This document shows positions 27,209 through 35,407 of a DNA stretch of 64,000 nucleotides, piece by piece. The stretch is from Pseudomonas vanderleydeniana. GTDB taxonomy: Bacteria > Pseudomonadota > Gammaproteobacteria > Pseudomonadales > Pseudomonadaceae. Position numbers and translations under genes: made by a program. A model generated the notes under the pieces. That model did no database searches. It was given only the letters and a program-made list of their open reading frames with translations, and was not told the DNA's origin. The stretch is taken from contig NZ_CP077093.1 in assembly GCF_014268755.2 (NCBI RefSeq), forward strand, positions 5,484,501-5,548,500, given 5' to 3'. Numbering within the stretch: the stretch's first letter is position 1; every line of letters begins with the position of its first letter.

Positions 27209-28159
27209 TCACGGTGATACCGAAGCCTGGGCTGACTTGAGGGTGGGCTCGCGCGCCAGGCACTCCACCAGGTAGTCGATAAACACCCGCAGCTTCGGCG
27301 ACAGATAAGGCGTCGGCGGATACAGCAACCAAAGGCCACCGTGGTAGGAGGCCAGGAACGTCCAGGCCGGCAGCACCTGCACGATCAGCCCCTGCTCCAA
27401 GGCATGTTTCGCCGTGAAGTACGGCAGGCTGCCAATCCCGATATGCTGCAACACCGCATCCAGCCGCACCCCCGTGTGGTTGGCCGCATAACGTCCGCGC
27501 ACCCCGACCGTCACCGACTTGCCAGCGCGCCTGAACTTCCAGCGCGAGTCATTGGGCGTATCCCCCAGATAGATGCAACTGTGCTCCAGCAGGTCATGGG
27601 GATGCTGGGGTGTCCCGTGCTCGGCCAGGTACTGCGGGGTCGCACACAGCAGATGTTCGATCGGCATCAATTGGCGCCCCACCAGGCCGACGGGCGGGTG
27701 GTCGGTGATGCGCAGGATCAGGTCGACATTGTCCTCGATCAGATCGACAGGACGGTCCTCGAGAATCATCTGCACGTCGACCTGTGGATAACGCCGCAGG
27801 AACGCCGGCATGTGCGGGTGCACCACGAAACGTCCTACCGCCTTGGGCACGCTGACCCGCACCAAGCCTTGCGCCTCATCGGTGTACTGGCCGCTGATCT
27901 CCATCACCGAACGGGCCGCATTGACCATCTCCCGGCAACGCCTGAAGGCCTCTTCGCCGCTGTCGCTCAGGCGCAGCTTGCGCGTGGTGCGTTGCAGCAG
28001 GCGGGTCGCCAGGGCCTTCTCCAGGCGGGAAATCGAGCGACTGACCGCCGACGGCGAAGCCCCGAGCTGGCGGGCCGCCTCGGAGAAACTGCCGGTCTCG
28101 ACCACCTTGACGAAAATCGCCATTTCGCCCAACAGGGCCAGGGGTGGATTTATGCTCAT
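27209..28159 (-). CDS. LysR family transcriptional regulator
   Basis: 316-residue regulator with an N-terminal winged helix-turn-helix (about 10-68; FSEAARQLGASPSAVSRSIS is the recognition region) and a C-terminal periplasmic-binding-like effector domain. The subfamily looks like the large CrgA/DmlR-type group. It is divergent from the alanyl-tRNA editing gene, which it may control. An ATG five codons upstream (28174) is an equally possible start; neither has a clear ribosome-binding site. Confidence 0.9.
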   Translation of the reverse strand: MSINPPLALLGEMAIFVKVVETGSFSEAARQLGASPSAVSRSISRLEKALATRLLQRTTRKLRLSDSGEEAFRRCREMVNAARSVMEISGQYTDEAQGLVRVSVPKAVGRFVVHPHMPAFLRRYPQVDVQMILEDRPVDLIEDNVDLILRITDHPPVGLVGRQLMPIEHLLCATPQYLAEHGTPQHPHDLLEHSCIYLGDTPNDSRWKFRRAGKSVTVGVRGRYAANHTGVRLDAVLQHIGIGSLPYFTAKHALEQGLIVQVLPAWTFLASYHGGLWLLYPPTPYLSPKLRVFIDYLVECLAREPTLKSAQASVSP

Positions 28160-28250
28160 GACGCACAGGTCCATTGAGATTTGATCGGATTATCACACGC
28201 CGTGGCCATTTTTATACTGGTCACCGACAAAACCCAGCGAGATCCGAACC

Positions 28251-28877
28251 ATGACGCACCGCCTGTTTTTCCATGATGACGCGCTGACCGCCGAGGTCGA
28301 AGTACTGAGCTGCGAAGCCTGCGCCGAACAGTTCGCGGTCATCCTCGAGGCCACCCCCTTTCACCCCCAGGGCGGCGGTCAGCCGTTCGACACCGGCACC
28401 ATCGGAACCGCCCGGGTGCTGCGCGTGCTGCAGGAGCCGGGACGAATCGTGCATTACCTGGACAGTGCCGTGCCGGTCGGAACCGCCCAGGCCAGCGTCG
28501 ATAGCGAACGACGGGCGCTGCATGCGCGCCTGCATTCCGCTGGCCACCTGATCGGCCACTATGGCGAAAGCCAGGGCTGGAAACCGCAGAAAGCCCACCA
28601 CTGGCCGGGTGAAAGCCGCGTGTCCTTCTGCCGTGGCGAGTCGGCGCAGGCCTTTACCGCCCAGGACGTGGAGGCCGCGCTGGCCGGCTGGATCGCCGGC
28701 GACCTGCCTCGTCACCTGCTACTCGAGGGCGAACAGCGCAGCGTCGGTTTCGGTGACCTGCCGAGCTATCCCTGCGGCGGTACCCATGTCGTTTCGACCG
28801 CTGTGATCGGGCTGGTCGAGGTGCTTTCGGTAACCGAGAAGAAAGGCGTGCTGTCGGTCGCCTACCGAGTGATCTGA
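28251..28877 (+). CDS. Alanyl-tRNA editing protein (AlaX-like)
   Basis: 208-residue free-standing editing domain that hydrolyses Ser or Gly wrongly attached to tRNA-Ala. Zinc ligands are visible as H95-SAG-H99 and C175-GGT-H179, the HxxxH plus CxxxH set. The N-terminal FHPQGGGQPFD segment is also typical of the AlaRS editing family. It lies 27 bases before the LysE gene on the same strand, so the two may be co-expressed. Confidence 0.9.
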   Translation: MTHRLFFHDDALTAEVEVLSCEACAEQFAVILEATPFHPQGGGQPFDTGTIGTARVLRVLQEPGRIVHYLDSAVPVGTAQASVDSERRALHARLHSAGHLIGHYGESQGWKPQKAHHWPGESRVSFCRGESAQAFTAQDVEAALAGWIAGDLPRHLLLEGEQRSVGFGDLPSYPCGGTHVVSTAVIGLVEVLSVTEKKGVLSVAYRVI

Positions 28878-28904
28878 GCCTTTGTCGATATCCTGGAACC
28901 CCTC

Positions 28905-29546
28905 ATGCATTCCCAATACCTTCATGAATTCATCGCCCTGGCGACCATCCACTTTCTCGCCGTGGTCGCCCCGGGCCCGGACTTCGCCGTCACCATCCGC
29001 CAGAGCGTGCGCTTCGGCCGGCTGGTCGGATTGCTCACCGCGCTCGGCATTGGCGCGGGCATCTCGGTGCATGTGCTGTACACCCTGCTCGGCGTCGGCG
29101 CCCTGATGAACAGCGCCCCCTGGCTGCTGCATGTCGCCAAGGTCATCGGCGCCGGCTACATCCTCTACCTGGGCATCAACCTGCTCAGGAGCAAACCACA
29201 GGCAGCCCGGGCAGCTCTCGACACCCAAGCGGCAGACGAGGCTCCGCGCCAGGGTCTGCTGAAAGCCTTCTCGACAGGCTTCCTGACCAACGCCACCAAC
29301 CCCAAGGCCACACTGTTCTTCCTGGCGATCTTCACCACGGTGGTCAGTGCCTCCACCCCCCTGCAAATCCAGGCGCTTTATGGCTTGTGGATGTGTGCCG
29401 TCAATGCGTTGTGGTTCATCCTGGTCAGCCTGCTGTTTTCCAGCGAGCGGGTGCGCCAGGCCTTCCTGAAGATGGGCCACTGGTTCGAGCGCAGCATGGG
29501 GGTCGTGCTGATCCTGTTTGCCGGGCGACTGGTGCTTTCCCTCTAG
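28905..29546 (+). CDS. LysE/RhtB family amino-acid exporter
   Basis: 213-residue membrane protein with about six hydrophobic helices and the signature VAPGPDFAVTIRQSVRFG near the N-terminus. Family members export amino acids such as threonine, homoserine or lysine; the substrate here is unknown. It follows the AlaX gene and is ended by a clear hairpin at 29621-29653. Confidence 0.9.
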   Translation: MHSQYLHEFIALATIHFLAVVAPGPDFAVTIRQSVRFGRLVGLLTALGIGAGISVHVLYTLLGVGALMNSAPWLLHVAKVIGAGYILYLGINLLRSKPQAARAALDTQAADEAPRQGLLKAFSTGFLTNATNPKATLFFLAIFTTVVSASTPLQIQALYGLWMCAVNALWFILVSLLFSSERVRQAFLKMGHWFERSMGVVLILFAGRLVLSL

Positions 29547-29620
29547 TCCCGCCCGCCTTGGCAGGCAACAGATTTGCACGACCGTTGTGCGAAAAATCAA
29601 CGAAGCGGCACTCCCGTACC

Positions 29621-29653
29621 ACCTGTTCAAGATGTTAGCTTGAACAGGTTTTT
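29621..29653 (+). terminator. Rho-independent terminator after the LysE-family gene
   Basis: acctgttcaa (29621-29630), a nine-base loop and ttgaacaggt (29640-29649), followed by a T run. Perfect 10-bp stem, 75 bases after the stop codon and before the dipeptidase gene. Confidence 0.88.
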
Positions 29654-29707
29654 GTCCTATCGATCAGATATTTCCCACACTCCGTTTGCAAAGGAATGCC
29701 CCTCGCA

Positions 29708-31444
29708 ATGAACTTCGCACTCAAGCAACTGGCCTGCGCAACCCTGCTGGCCAGCCTTTCGGCGCTCGCCGCCCCCGCCTTCGCCAACATCAGCGCACAG
29801 CAGAACGAGGCGATCCTCAAGGCCTTCAGCGGCACCTCGGTCAAGGACTTCCGACAGTTCCTCGGCAGCCTGGGCAAGAGCGAGCTGGCAAAGAGCGCCA
29901 AACTGGAGCCGGCCATCAGTGCCTTCCTGGGCAACAGGCAACTGTCCACACCACAGCAGAACGAAATCCATCGCCTGCTCGGCCTGTACGCGCGAGTGAA
30001 GTACGGCAAGGCTGCCACCGAAACCCTGCGAGAACTGGTGGAAATCCCGACCTTCCGTGTCGACGGCGTGGAACAGCACGAGAACCCGGAATTCGTGCGG
30101 ATCGCCGACAAGATCCGGAGCCTGGCCCAGGCCTTCAACCTGGACTTCCGCAACATCGACAACCGCGTCTACGAAATTTCCCTCGGCGGCAGCGGCAAGG
30201 AAGTCGTCGGCATCCATGCCCATGCCGACGTGGTACCGGTGACCCCGCAAAACTGGGTGCTCAAGGACGGCACCCACCTCGATCCCTTCAAGGTCACCCT
30301 GATCGGCGACCGCATGTACGGTCGCGGTACCGAGGATGACAAGAACGGTATCGTGGTGGCGCTCTATGCGATGAAGATCATCAAGGAAGAGAAACTGCCA
30401 CTGGCGCGGAATTTCAAGTTGCTGGTGGACACCACCGAAGAAACCACCGGCGATGCCATCCCCTACTACTTCGAACGCAACCCGACCCCCGAGTACAACC
30501 TGGCGCTGGATGGCGGCTACCCGGTGGTGATCGCCGAAAAAGGCTACGGCACCATCATGGCCCGCTTTGCCCGGCGCACGGCAGAGGGCCAGGGCGCCGA
30601 GATCACCTCGCTCACCGGCGGCCTGGCGACCAACCAGATTCCATCGGCGTCGGTCGCCACCCTGGTCACCGACAAACCTGCCGAGCTGGCCGCCAGCCTG
30701 CAAAAAGCGGGTGCCGACTACATCAAACAGCATGGCGGCAACTTCGAGGTAAACGCCAAGTTCTCCGGCAAGGACGTCACGCTGACCGTGACCGGTGTTT
30801 CCGCCCACTCCTCCGAACCCGAGTCAGGGGTCAACCCGGTGGCGCGAATGCTCGACTTCATCAACAGCCTGGACGGCCAGGTCGCGCTCAAGCACAACCA
30901 CATCACCGATGCAGCCCGCTACGCCGCCGACAACTGGGGGTTGGATTACCTGGGCAAAAAGCTGGGGGTCGGTTTTGCCGATGAGTTCATGGGCCCGCTG
31001 ACCACCTCGCTGACCTATGTCGGCCAGGATGACAAGGACTTCAAGCTGGCGGTGAACCTGCGGGTGCCGAAGGGCAAGACCCCGGAGGTGCTCAAGGCCG
31101 AAATCGCCGACAAGCTCGATGCCTGGAGCAAGAAGAGCCATGTCGCCGTGAATTTCGACTACAAGATCGCCGAACCGATGTACCGCAACCCCGAGGGTGA
31201 GTGGGTCAAGGCACTGCTCGCGGTCGCCAGCGAAAACCTCGGCATGCCGCACAAGTTCGGCACCTCCGCCGGCGCCACTTCGGTCCACGAGCTACCCAAC
31301 GGCGTGCAATTCGGACTGGCTCGACCGGAGGTCAAGTACACCGGGCACACCGATAACGAGTTCAAGACCGTTGAGCAGTTCCAGCTGGACCTGCAGATCG
31401 TCACGGAGATGATGGGGCGCATCGGGCAATTGCCGAAGCTTTGA
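29708..31444 (+). CDS. Secreted M20 family dipeptidase
   Basis: 578-residue zinc metallopeptidase of family M20 (PepV-like dipeptidase group). An N-terminal signal peptide (LLASLSALAAPAFA, cut near residue 27) suggests the periplasm or outside. Metal ligand motifs are visible: HAHADVVPV, RGTEDDKNG, DTTEETTGD and a late His near TGHTDNEF. A lid/dimer domain lies between about residues 300 and 450. The ATG at 29708 is preferred because aaagga stands 12 bases before it, whereas an ATG four codons earlier is too close. It is preceded by its own short upstream region after a terminator. Confidence 0.9.
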   Translation: MNFALKQLACATLLASLSALAAPAFANISAQQNEAILKAFSGTSVKDFRQFLGSLGKSELAKSAKLEPAISAFLGNRQLSTPQQNEIHRLLGLYARVKYGKAATETLRELVEIPTFRVDGVEQHENPEFVRIADKIRSLAQAFNLDFRNIDNRVYEISLGGSGKEVVGIHAHADVVPVTPQNWVLKDGTHLDPFKVTLIGDRMYGRGTEDDKNGIVVALYAMKIIKEEKLPLARNFKLLVDTTEETTGDAIPYYFERNPTPEYNLALDGGYPVVIAEKGYGTIMARFARRTAEGQGAEITSLTGGLATNQIPSASVATLVTDKPAELAASLQKAGADYIKQHGGNFEVNAKFSGKDVTLTVTGVSAHSSEPESGVNPVARMLDFINSLDGQVALKHNHITDAARYAADNWGLDYLGKKLGVGFADEFMGPLTTSLTYVGQDDKDFKLAVNLRVPKGKTPEVLKAEIADKLDAWSKKSHVAVNFDYKIAEPMYRNPEGEWVKALLAVASENLGMPHKFGTSAGATSVHELPNGVQFGLARPEVKYTGHTDNEFKTVEQFQLDLQIVTEMMGRIGQLPKL

Positions 31445-31641
31445 TGGTATTCCGGACCCGCCGCAACGGCGGGTCCTGGCTTCATGCAGTCCGGTGCCGC
31501 ACAGACCCGAGAACTCAAGACCTGATCGGTGAATACGACGCCTATCAGCCAACCAGTGCCTGTCAGCAACCCGCTTCCCGCTGACGCCGGAAGGCCAAAG
31601 GCATGCACTCGCCGCCGAAGATATGAACAACACGCACGAAC

Positions 31642-31672
31642 AAAAACGCCGCTCATTGCTGAGCGGCGTTTT
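31642..31672 (-). terminator. Terminator of the tRNA operon (bidirectional shape)
   Basis: aaaacgccgctca and tgagcggcgtttt pair around the loop ttgc, with A/T runs on both sides. On the minus strand it directly follows the last tRNA-Gly, and on the plus strand it could also end the dipeptidase message. Confidence 0.88.
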
Positions 31673-31681
31673 CGTTTAATT

Positions 31682-31757
<76 letters not shown>

Positions 31758-31760
31758 AAA

Positions 31761-31836
31761 TGGCGTCCCCTAGGGGACTCGAACCCCTGTTACCGCCGTG
31801 AAAGGGCGGTGTCCTAGGCCACTAGACGAAGGGGAC
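31761..31836 (-). tRNA. tRNA-Glu (TTC), copy 2
   Basis: 76-base tRNA with encoded CCA. Minus strand starts GTCCCCTTCGTCTAG, anticodon loop CTTTCAC (anticodon TTC), T loop GTTCGAGTC. Three bases separate it from the following tRNA-Gly. Identical to the copy at 32019-32094. Confidence 0.98.
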
Positions 31837-31940
31837 ACGCTACCCGGAACACATGGTGTGTGTTACGGTGTCCAGAACCACGTCCGAAGACCTGTTCCTG
31901 GTTTCACTCGACTCTGCCCGAAGGCAAGACCGTTTAAAAT

Positions 31941-32016
<76 letters not shown>

Positions 32017-32018
32017 AT

Positions 32019-32094
32019 TGGCGTCCCCTAGGGGACTCGAACCCCTGTTACCGCCGTGAAAGGGCGGTGTCCTAGGCCACTAGACGAAGGGGAC
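32019..32094 (-). tRNA. tRNA-Glu (TTC), copy 1
   Basis: Same 76-base sequence as 31761-31836, anticodon TTC with encoded CCA. First gene of the operon, about 62 bases downstream of the -10 element. Confidence 0.98.
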
Positions 32095-32155
32095 ACGCTA
32101 CAACATTCACTCCCTGCCGCGTTTCGCTGTGTGCTTTACGCTGCAAGTGGCGCGC

Positions 32156-32184
32156 ATTCTATGGATGGTTCGCAGAGTCGTCAA
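32156..32184 (-). promoter_or_regulatory. Promoter of the tRNA operon
   Basis: Minus strand TTGACG (32184-32179), 17-base spacer, TAGAAT (32161-32156), then the G/C-rich discriminator GCGCGCC. This is the typical shape of a stable-RNA promoter under stringent (ppGpp) control. Apart from this element, the gene-free stretch 32095-32443 shows only AT-rich sequence around 32190-32220 and the start region of the next gene. Confidence 0.78.
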
Positions 32185-32443
32185 CCCCCAAAGATAAATT
32201 TATTTAAATCAATGACTTCGCCCCGCTTTGCAGGCCTTTCGAGGGCGCTCTCGCGTCCCGGGTTTGACGCCTGTATTCTGGCACTCGACAAGACGCTATA
32301 GTTCGCCAGCCTAAATAGTGGCAATGTGGAATACATCTATAGAAGAAGCGCTCTGCAGCCGTGCAGCACGTCATTCAGCGCTATCGGCAACCACGCCAAG
32401 CCACTACACTGAATTTGCACTACACCTTGAAGAGGTCTTAACG

Positions 32444-33208
32444 GTGACACCACTTATGATCACCCTGCTGGTCGCAGCCGGGATCTTTCTCCTGATCGGC
32501 ATCGGCTTCCTCAACCATATGGCTGAGAACAGCAAGCTGGAAAAGGCACGCCTCAAGGTCGAGCTCAGTGATCGCCTGCGTCGCTGCGGCGAACTCACCG
32601 AAACCTTCCCCGGCCAGTTCATGAGCCCTGGCCTCAAGCTGCTGCTCACGCGCCTGGAACTCAACGTCACCCAGCGCCTGCTTAATATGGAAAAGGGCAA
32701 CGATCGCCTCAAGACGCGAATCCAGGAACTCAATGGCCTGATCGCCCAGGGCGAGTCGATCGCGATCAACAATCCACAGGCCCCCATCCAGACCGAGGCC
32801 AAGGCCAAGGACGTGCGTTTCCTGCTTGAAGCGATGCACACCCAGATCACTCGTGCCGCCCAGGAAGGTTTCCTGCCGGCCAATGAGGCCAAGCAGTGGA
32901 TTCGCGAGGTTCGCCATATCCTGGTGCTGCTGCATATCGAGTTCTTCAACAACCTCGGCCAACAGGCATTGCAACAGGAACAGCCGGGGCAGGCCCGCCT
33001 GGCCTTCGAGCGTGGTGCGCAGTACCTGCGCAAGCAGCAGGAACCGGCGATGTATGCCGAACAACTGCAATTGATGGAAAAACTGCTGGCGCGGGCCAAC
33101 GCGATGGTACTGGCGACGTCCCAACCGGCTGAGGATGATGTGAACGAGTTGACCCAGGGCCTCAAGGAAGTCGAGGCAGACTGGAAGAAGAAGGCCATCT
33201 ACGACTGA
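32444..33208 (+). CDS. Membrane-anchored coiled-coil protein of unknown function
   Basis: 254-residue protein with a single N-terminal hydrophobic anchor (about 4-22, ITLLVAAGIFLLIGIGF) and a long, helix- and Gln/Glu/Leu-rich cytosolic part likely to form coiled coils. I know this type from Pseudomonas genomes next to the Gly/Glu tRNAs but not its function; some database names call it a DNA repair ATPase, for which no P-loop is visible here. The GTG at 32444 is chosen because agagg lies eight bases upstream and the hydrophobic anchor then starts the protein. Confidence 0.7.
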   Translation: MTPLMITLLVAAGIFLLIGIGFLNHMAENSKLEKARLKVELSDRLRRCGELTETFPGQFMSPGLKLLLTRLELNVTQRLLNMEKGNDRLKTRIQELNGLIAQGESIAINNPQAPIQTEAKAKDVRFLLEAMHTQITRAAQEGFLPANEAKQWIREVRHILVLLHIEFFNNLGQQALQQEQPGQARLAFERGAQYLRKQQEPAMYAEQLQLMEKLLARANAMVLATSQPAEDDVNELTQGLKEVEADWKKKAIYD

Positions 33209-33289
33209 GCCCGCCTTCGGCGGATCGTCGCGACGCCGCCGCAGCGAGCCGGCTCCTGCGCAGGGCCTGGCTCATGGAAAGCAGGCACA

Positions 33290-33321
33290 AAAAAAAGGAC
33301 ACGCCAGGCGTGTCCTTTTTT
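33290..33321. terminator. Bidirectional terminator between the coiled-coil gene and yggL
   Basis: aaaaaaggacacgcc and ggcgtgtcctttttt form a near-perfect hairpin with A and T runs on opposite sides. It sits between two convergent genes and can serve both. Confidence 0.92.
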
Positions 33322-33347
33322 ATACCCGGGCACAGGCCCGAATGGCA

Positions 33348-33692
33348 TCAGGCAGCCGGATTGATCGGCTTTTCCGGGTACCAGACGTCCAACAGCGGGC
33401 TGACTTCGACCGAGGTCAGTTCGCTGCGGCCCTTGAGCCAGGCTTCAACGGCAGCGCGCTGCTCTTCGGAGACCGAGCCACGCTTGATCAGGCAGACCAG
33501 ACCGAAGTCATCGCCACCGACATAGCCCAGACCGTTGGCTTCCATGGCTTCCTTCAGGAAAGCGTCGAGGAAAGCATCGATAGCCTGTTCGCTCAGGTCT
33601 TCTTTGAAATCCAGGTTCAGCTCGAAACCCAGCTCTTGAAACTCATCAACGCACAGTTTTTTGCGCAGACGCCGGGAACGGTTGGTCGCCAT
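33348..33692 (-). CDS. yggL: YggL family 50S ribosome-binding protein (DUF469)
   Basis: 114-residue small protein. The N-terminal RSRRLRKKLCVDEFQELGFE and DAFLDAFLKEAMEANGLGYVGGD segments are the family signature. E. coli YggL is reported to bind the 50S subunit. The ATG at 33692 has gaggattg upstream. Convergent with the coiled-coil gene. Confidence 0.93.
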   Translation of the reverse strand: MATNRSRRLRKKLCVDEFQELGFELNLDFKEDLSEQAIDAFLDAFLKEAMEANGLGYVGGDDFGLVCLIKRGSVSEEQRAAVEAWLKGRSELTSVEVSPLLDVWYPEKPINPAA

Positions 33693-33923
33693 GAAACAAT
33701 CCTCAAAAGTAATAACGGGCGGCACTTTAGCAGTTTAAGGGCGCAATTGCCCGAATCCGTGCACGACACCGACCAAACGCCAGGAAAAATCCTGTTGTCG
33801 CCAGGGCCGGCTGGCCCCCACGAACACCCTACTGATGCATAATGCCGTCACTTTCATGACCGTTGAGGGCCTTTTCATCCATGCCCTCGTATTTTTCCCC
33901 TCGGCTGTAGGGCTTTACTTCAT

Positions 33924-35396
33924 ATGATCAGATCTTTGCGCCCATTGGCACTCGCCGGCCTGCTCCTCCCTGCCGCACTCTCTCTCTATACAGCCACCAC
34001 CTACGGCGCCCCCGTCAACACCAGCCTCTCCCCCAAAGTCCAACAGGCGATCAAGGCCAACAAGCTGCAGGACGAAGCCCTGTCGCTGGTCATGCTGCCG
34101 CTCGACGGCCCCGGCACACCGACGGTCTTCAATGCCGACGTGTCGGTGAACCCGGCCTCGACCATGAAGCTGATCACCACCTACTCCGCCCTGGAGATGC
34201 TCGGCCCCAACCACCAGTGGAAAACCGAGTTCTACACCGATGGCACCCTGAGCGACGGCATCCTCAACGGCAACCTGTACCTCAAGGGCGGCGGCGACCC
34301 CAAGCTGAACATGGAGAAGCTGTGGCTGCTGATGCGTGACCTGCGCGCCAACGGCGTGACCCAGGTGACCGGCGACCTGGTGCTCGACCGCGGCTTCTTC
34401 GTGCCGCCCCAGCAGACACCAGAGTTCGACGACGACGGCAATGACGAAAACCGGCCGTTTCTGGTCAAGCCCGACGCCCTGCTGGTCAACCTCAAGGCGT
34501 TGCGCTTCGTCGCCCGCAACGACTCGGGCAAGGTGCTGGTATCGGTCGAGCCGCCGATCGCCAGCATCCATATCGATAACCAGGTCAAGGTGATCAACGC
34601 CAAGCAGTGCAGTGGCGACGTGCGCTACAACCCGGTAGCCCAGGCCGACGGCACGACTACTGTCACCGTCAGCGGCCAGTTGGCCGAGGGCTGCAGCTCG
34701 CAGACCTACCTGTCGCTGCTCGATCACCCGACCTATACCGCCGGTGCCGTACGCGCCATCTGGCAGGAACTGGGTGGCAGCATCCAGGGCAAGGATCGCC
34801 AGGGCACCGTCCCCAAGGACGCCAAGGTCCTGGCCCGGGCCTTCTCGCCCGACCTGGCGGAAATCATCCGCGACATCAACAAATACAGTAACAACACCAT
34901 GGCCCAGCAACTGTTCCTCAGCCTCGGTGCGAAGTTCCGCAACGATGCCGACGGCGACGATGCCAAGGCCGCCCAACGGGTCATCCGCCAGTGGCTGGCA
35001 CAGAAAGGCATCACCGCCCCGCACCTGGTGATGGAAAACGGTTCCGGCCTGTCCCGCGCCGAGCGGGTCAGCGCGCGGGAAATGGCAAGCATGCTGCAGG
35101 CGGCCTGGAAAAGCCCCTACGCCGCGGAGTTCATCAGCTCACTGCCGATCGCCGGCATGGACGGCACCATGCGCAAGCGCCTGAAGCACACGGCGATGTC
35201 GGGCGAGGCGCATATCAAGACCGGCACCCTGAACACCGTACGGGCGATTGCCGGCTTCAGCCGTGACAGCAACGGCACGACCTGGGCCGTGGTAGCGATT
35301 CTCAACGATCCGAAGCCCTGGGGCGCCTCGGCGGTACTGGACCAGGTACTGCTCGACCTGTATCGCCAGCCACGACCGGCCCGCGCCGACGACTGA
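33924..35396 (+). CDS. dacB: D-alanyl-D-alanine carboxypeptidase/endopeptidase PBP4
   Basis: 490-residue penicillin-binding protein of class C type-4 that trims and opens peptidoglycan cross-links in the periplasm. A signal peptide spans about 1-28. Catalytic motifs are S79-TM-K82 (SxxK), YSNN (SxN equivalent) and the KTG triad in HIKTGTLN. Loss of PBP4 activates AmpC in Pseudomonas, so this gene matters for beta-lactam response. Order yggL-dacB, with rlmKL, rmf and pyrD further on, is shared with P. aeruginosa. Confidence 0.95.
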   Translation: MIRSLRPLALAGLLLPAALSLYTATTYGAPVNTSLSPKVQQAIKANKLQDEALSLVMLPLDGPGTPTVFNADVSVNPASTMKLITTYSALEMLGPNHQWKTEFYTDGTLSDGILNGNLYLKGGGDPKLNMEKLWLLMRDLRANGVTQVTGDLVLDRGFFVPPQQTPEFDDDGNDENRPFLVKPDALLVNLKALRFVARNDSGKVLVSVEPPIASIHIDNQVKVINAKQCSGDVRYNPVAQADGTTTVTVSGQLAEGCSSQTYLSLLDHPTYTAGAVRAIWQELGGSIQGKDRQGTVPKDAKVLARAFSPDLAEIIRDINKYSNNTMAQQLFLSLGAKFRNDADGDDAKAAQRVIRQWLAQKGITAPHLVMENGSGLSRAERVSAREMASMLQAAWKSPYAAEFISSLPIAGMDGTMRKRLKHTAMSGEAHIKTGTLNTVRAIAGFSRDSNGTTWAVVAILNDPKPWGASAVLDQVLLDLYRQPRPARADD

Positions 35397-35407
35397 TCCA
35401 CCAGGCG

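Noticed and set aside
31454..31476. Hairpin ggacccgccg/cggcgggtcc after the dipeptidase gene as terminator
   Set aside because: Strong stem but no T run follows; the hairpin at 31642-31672 is a better candidate.
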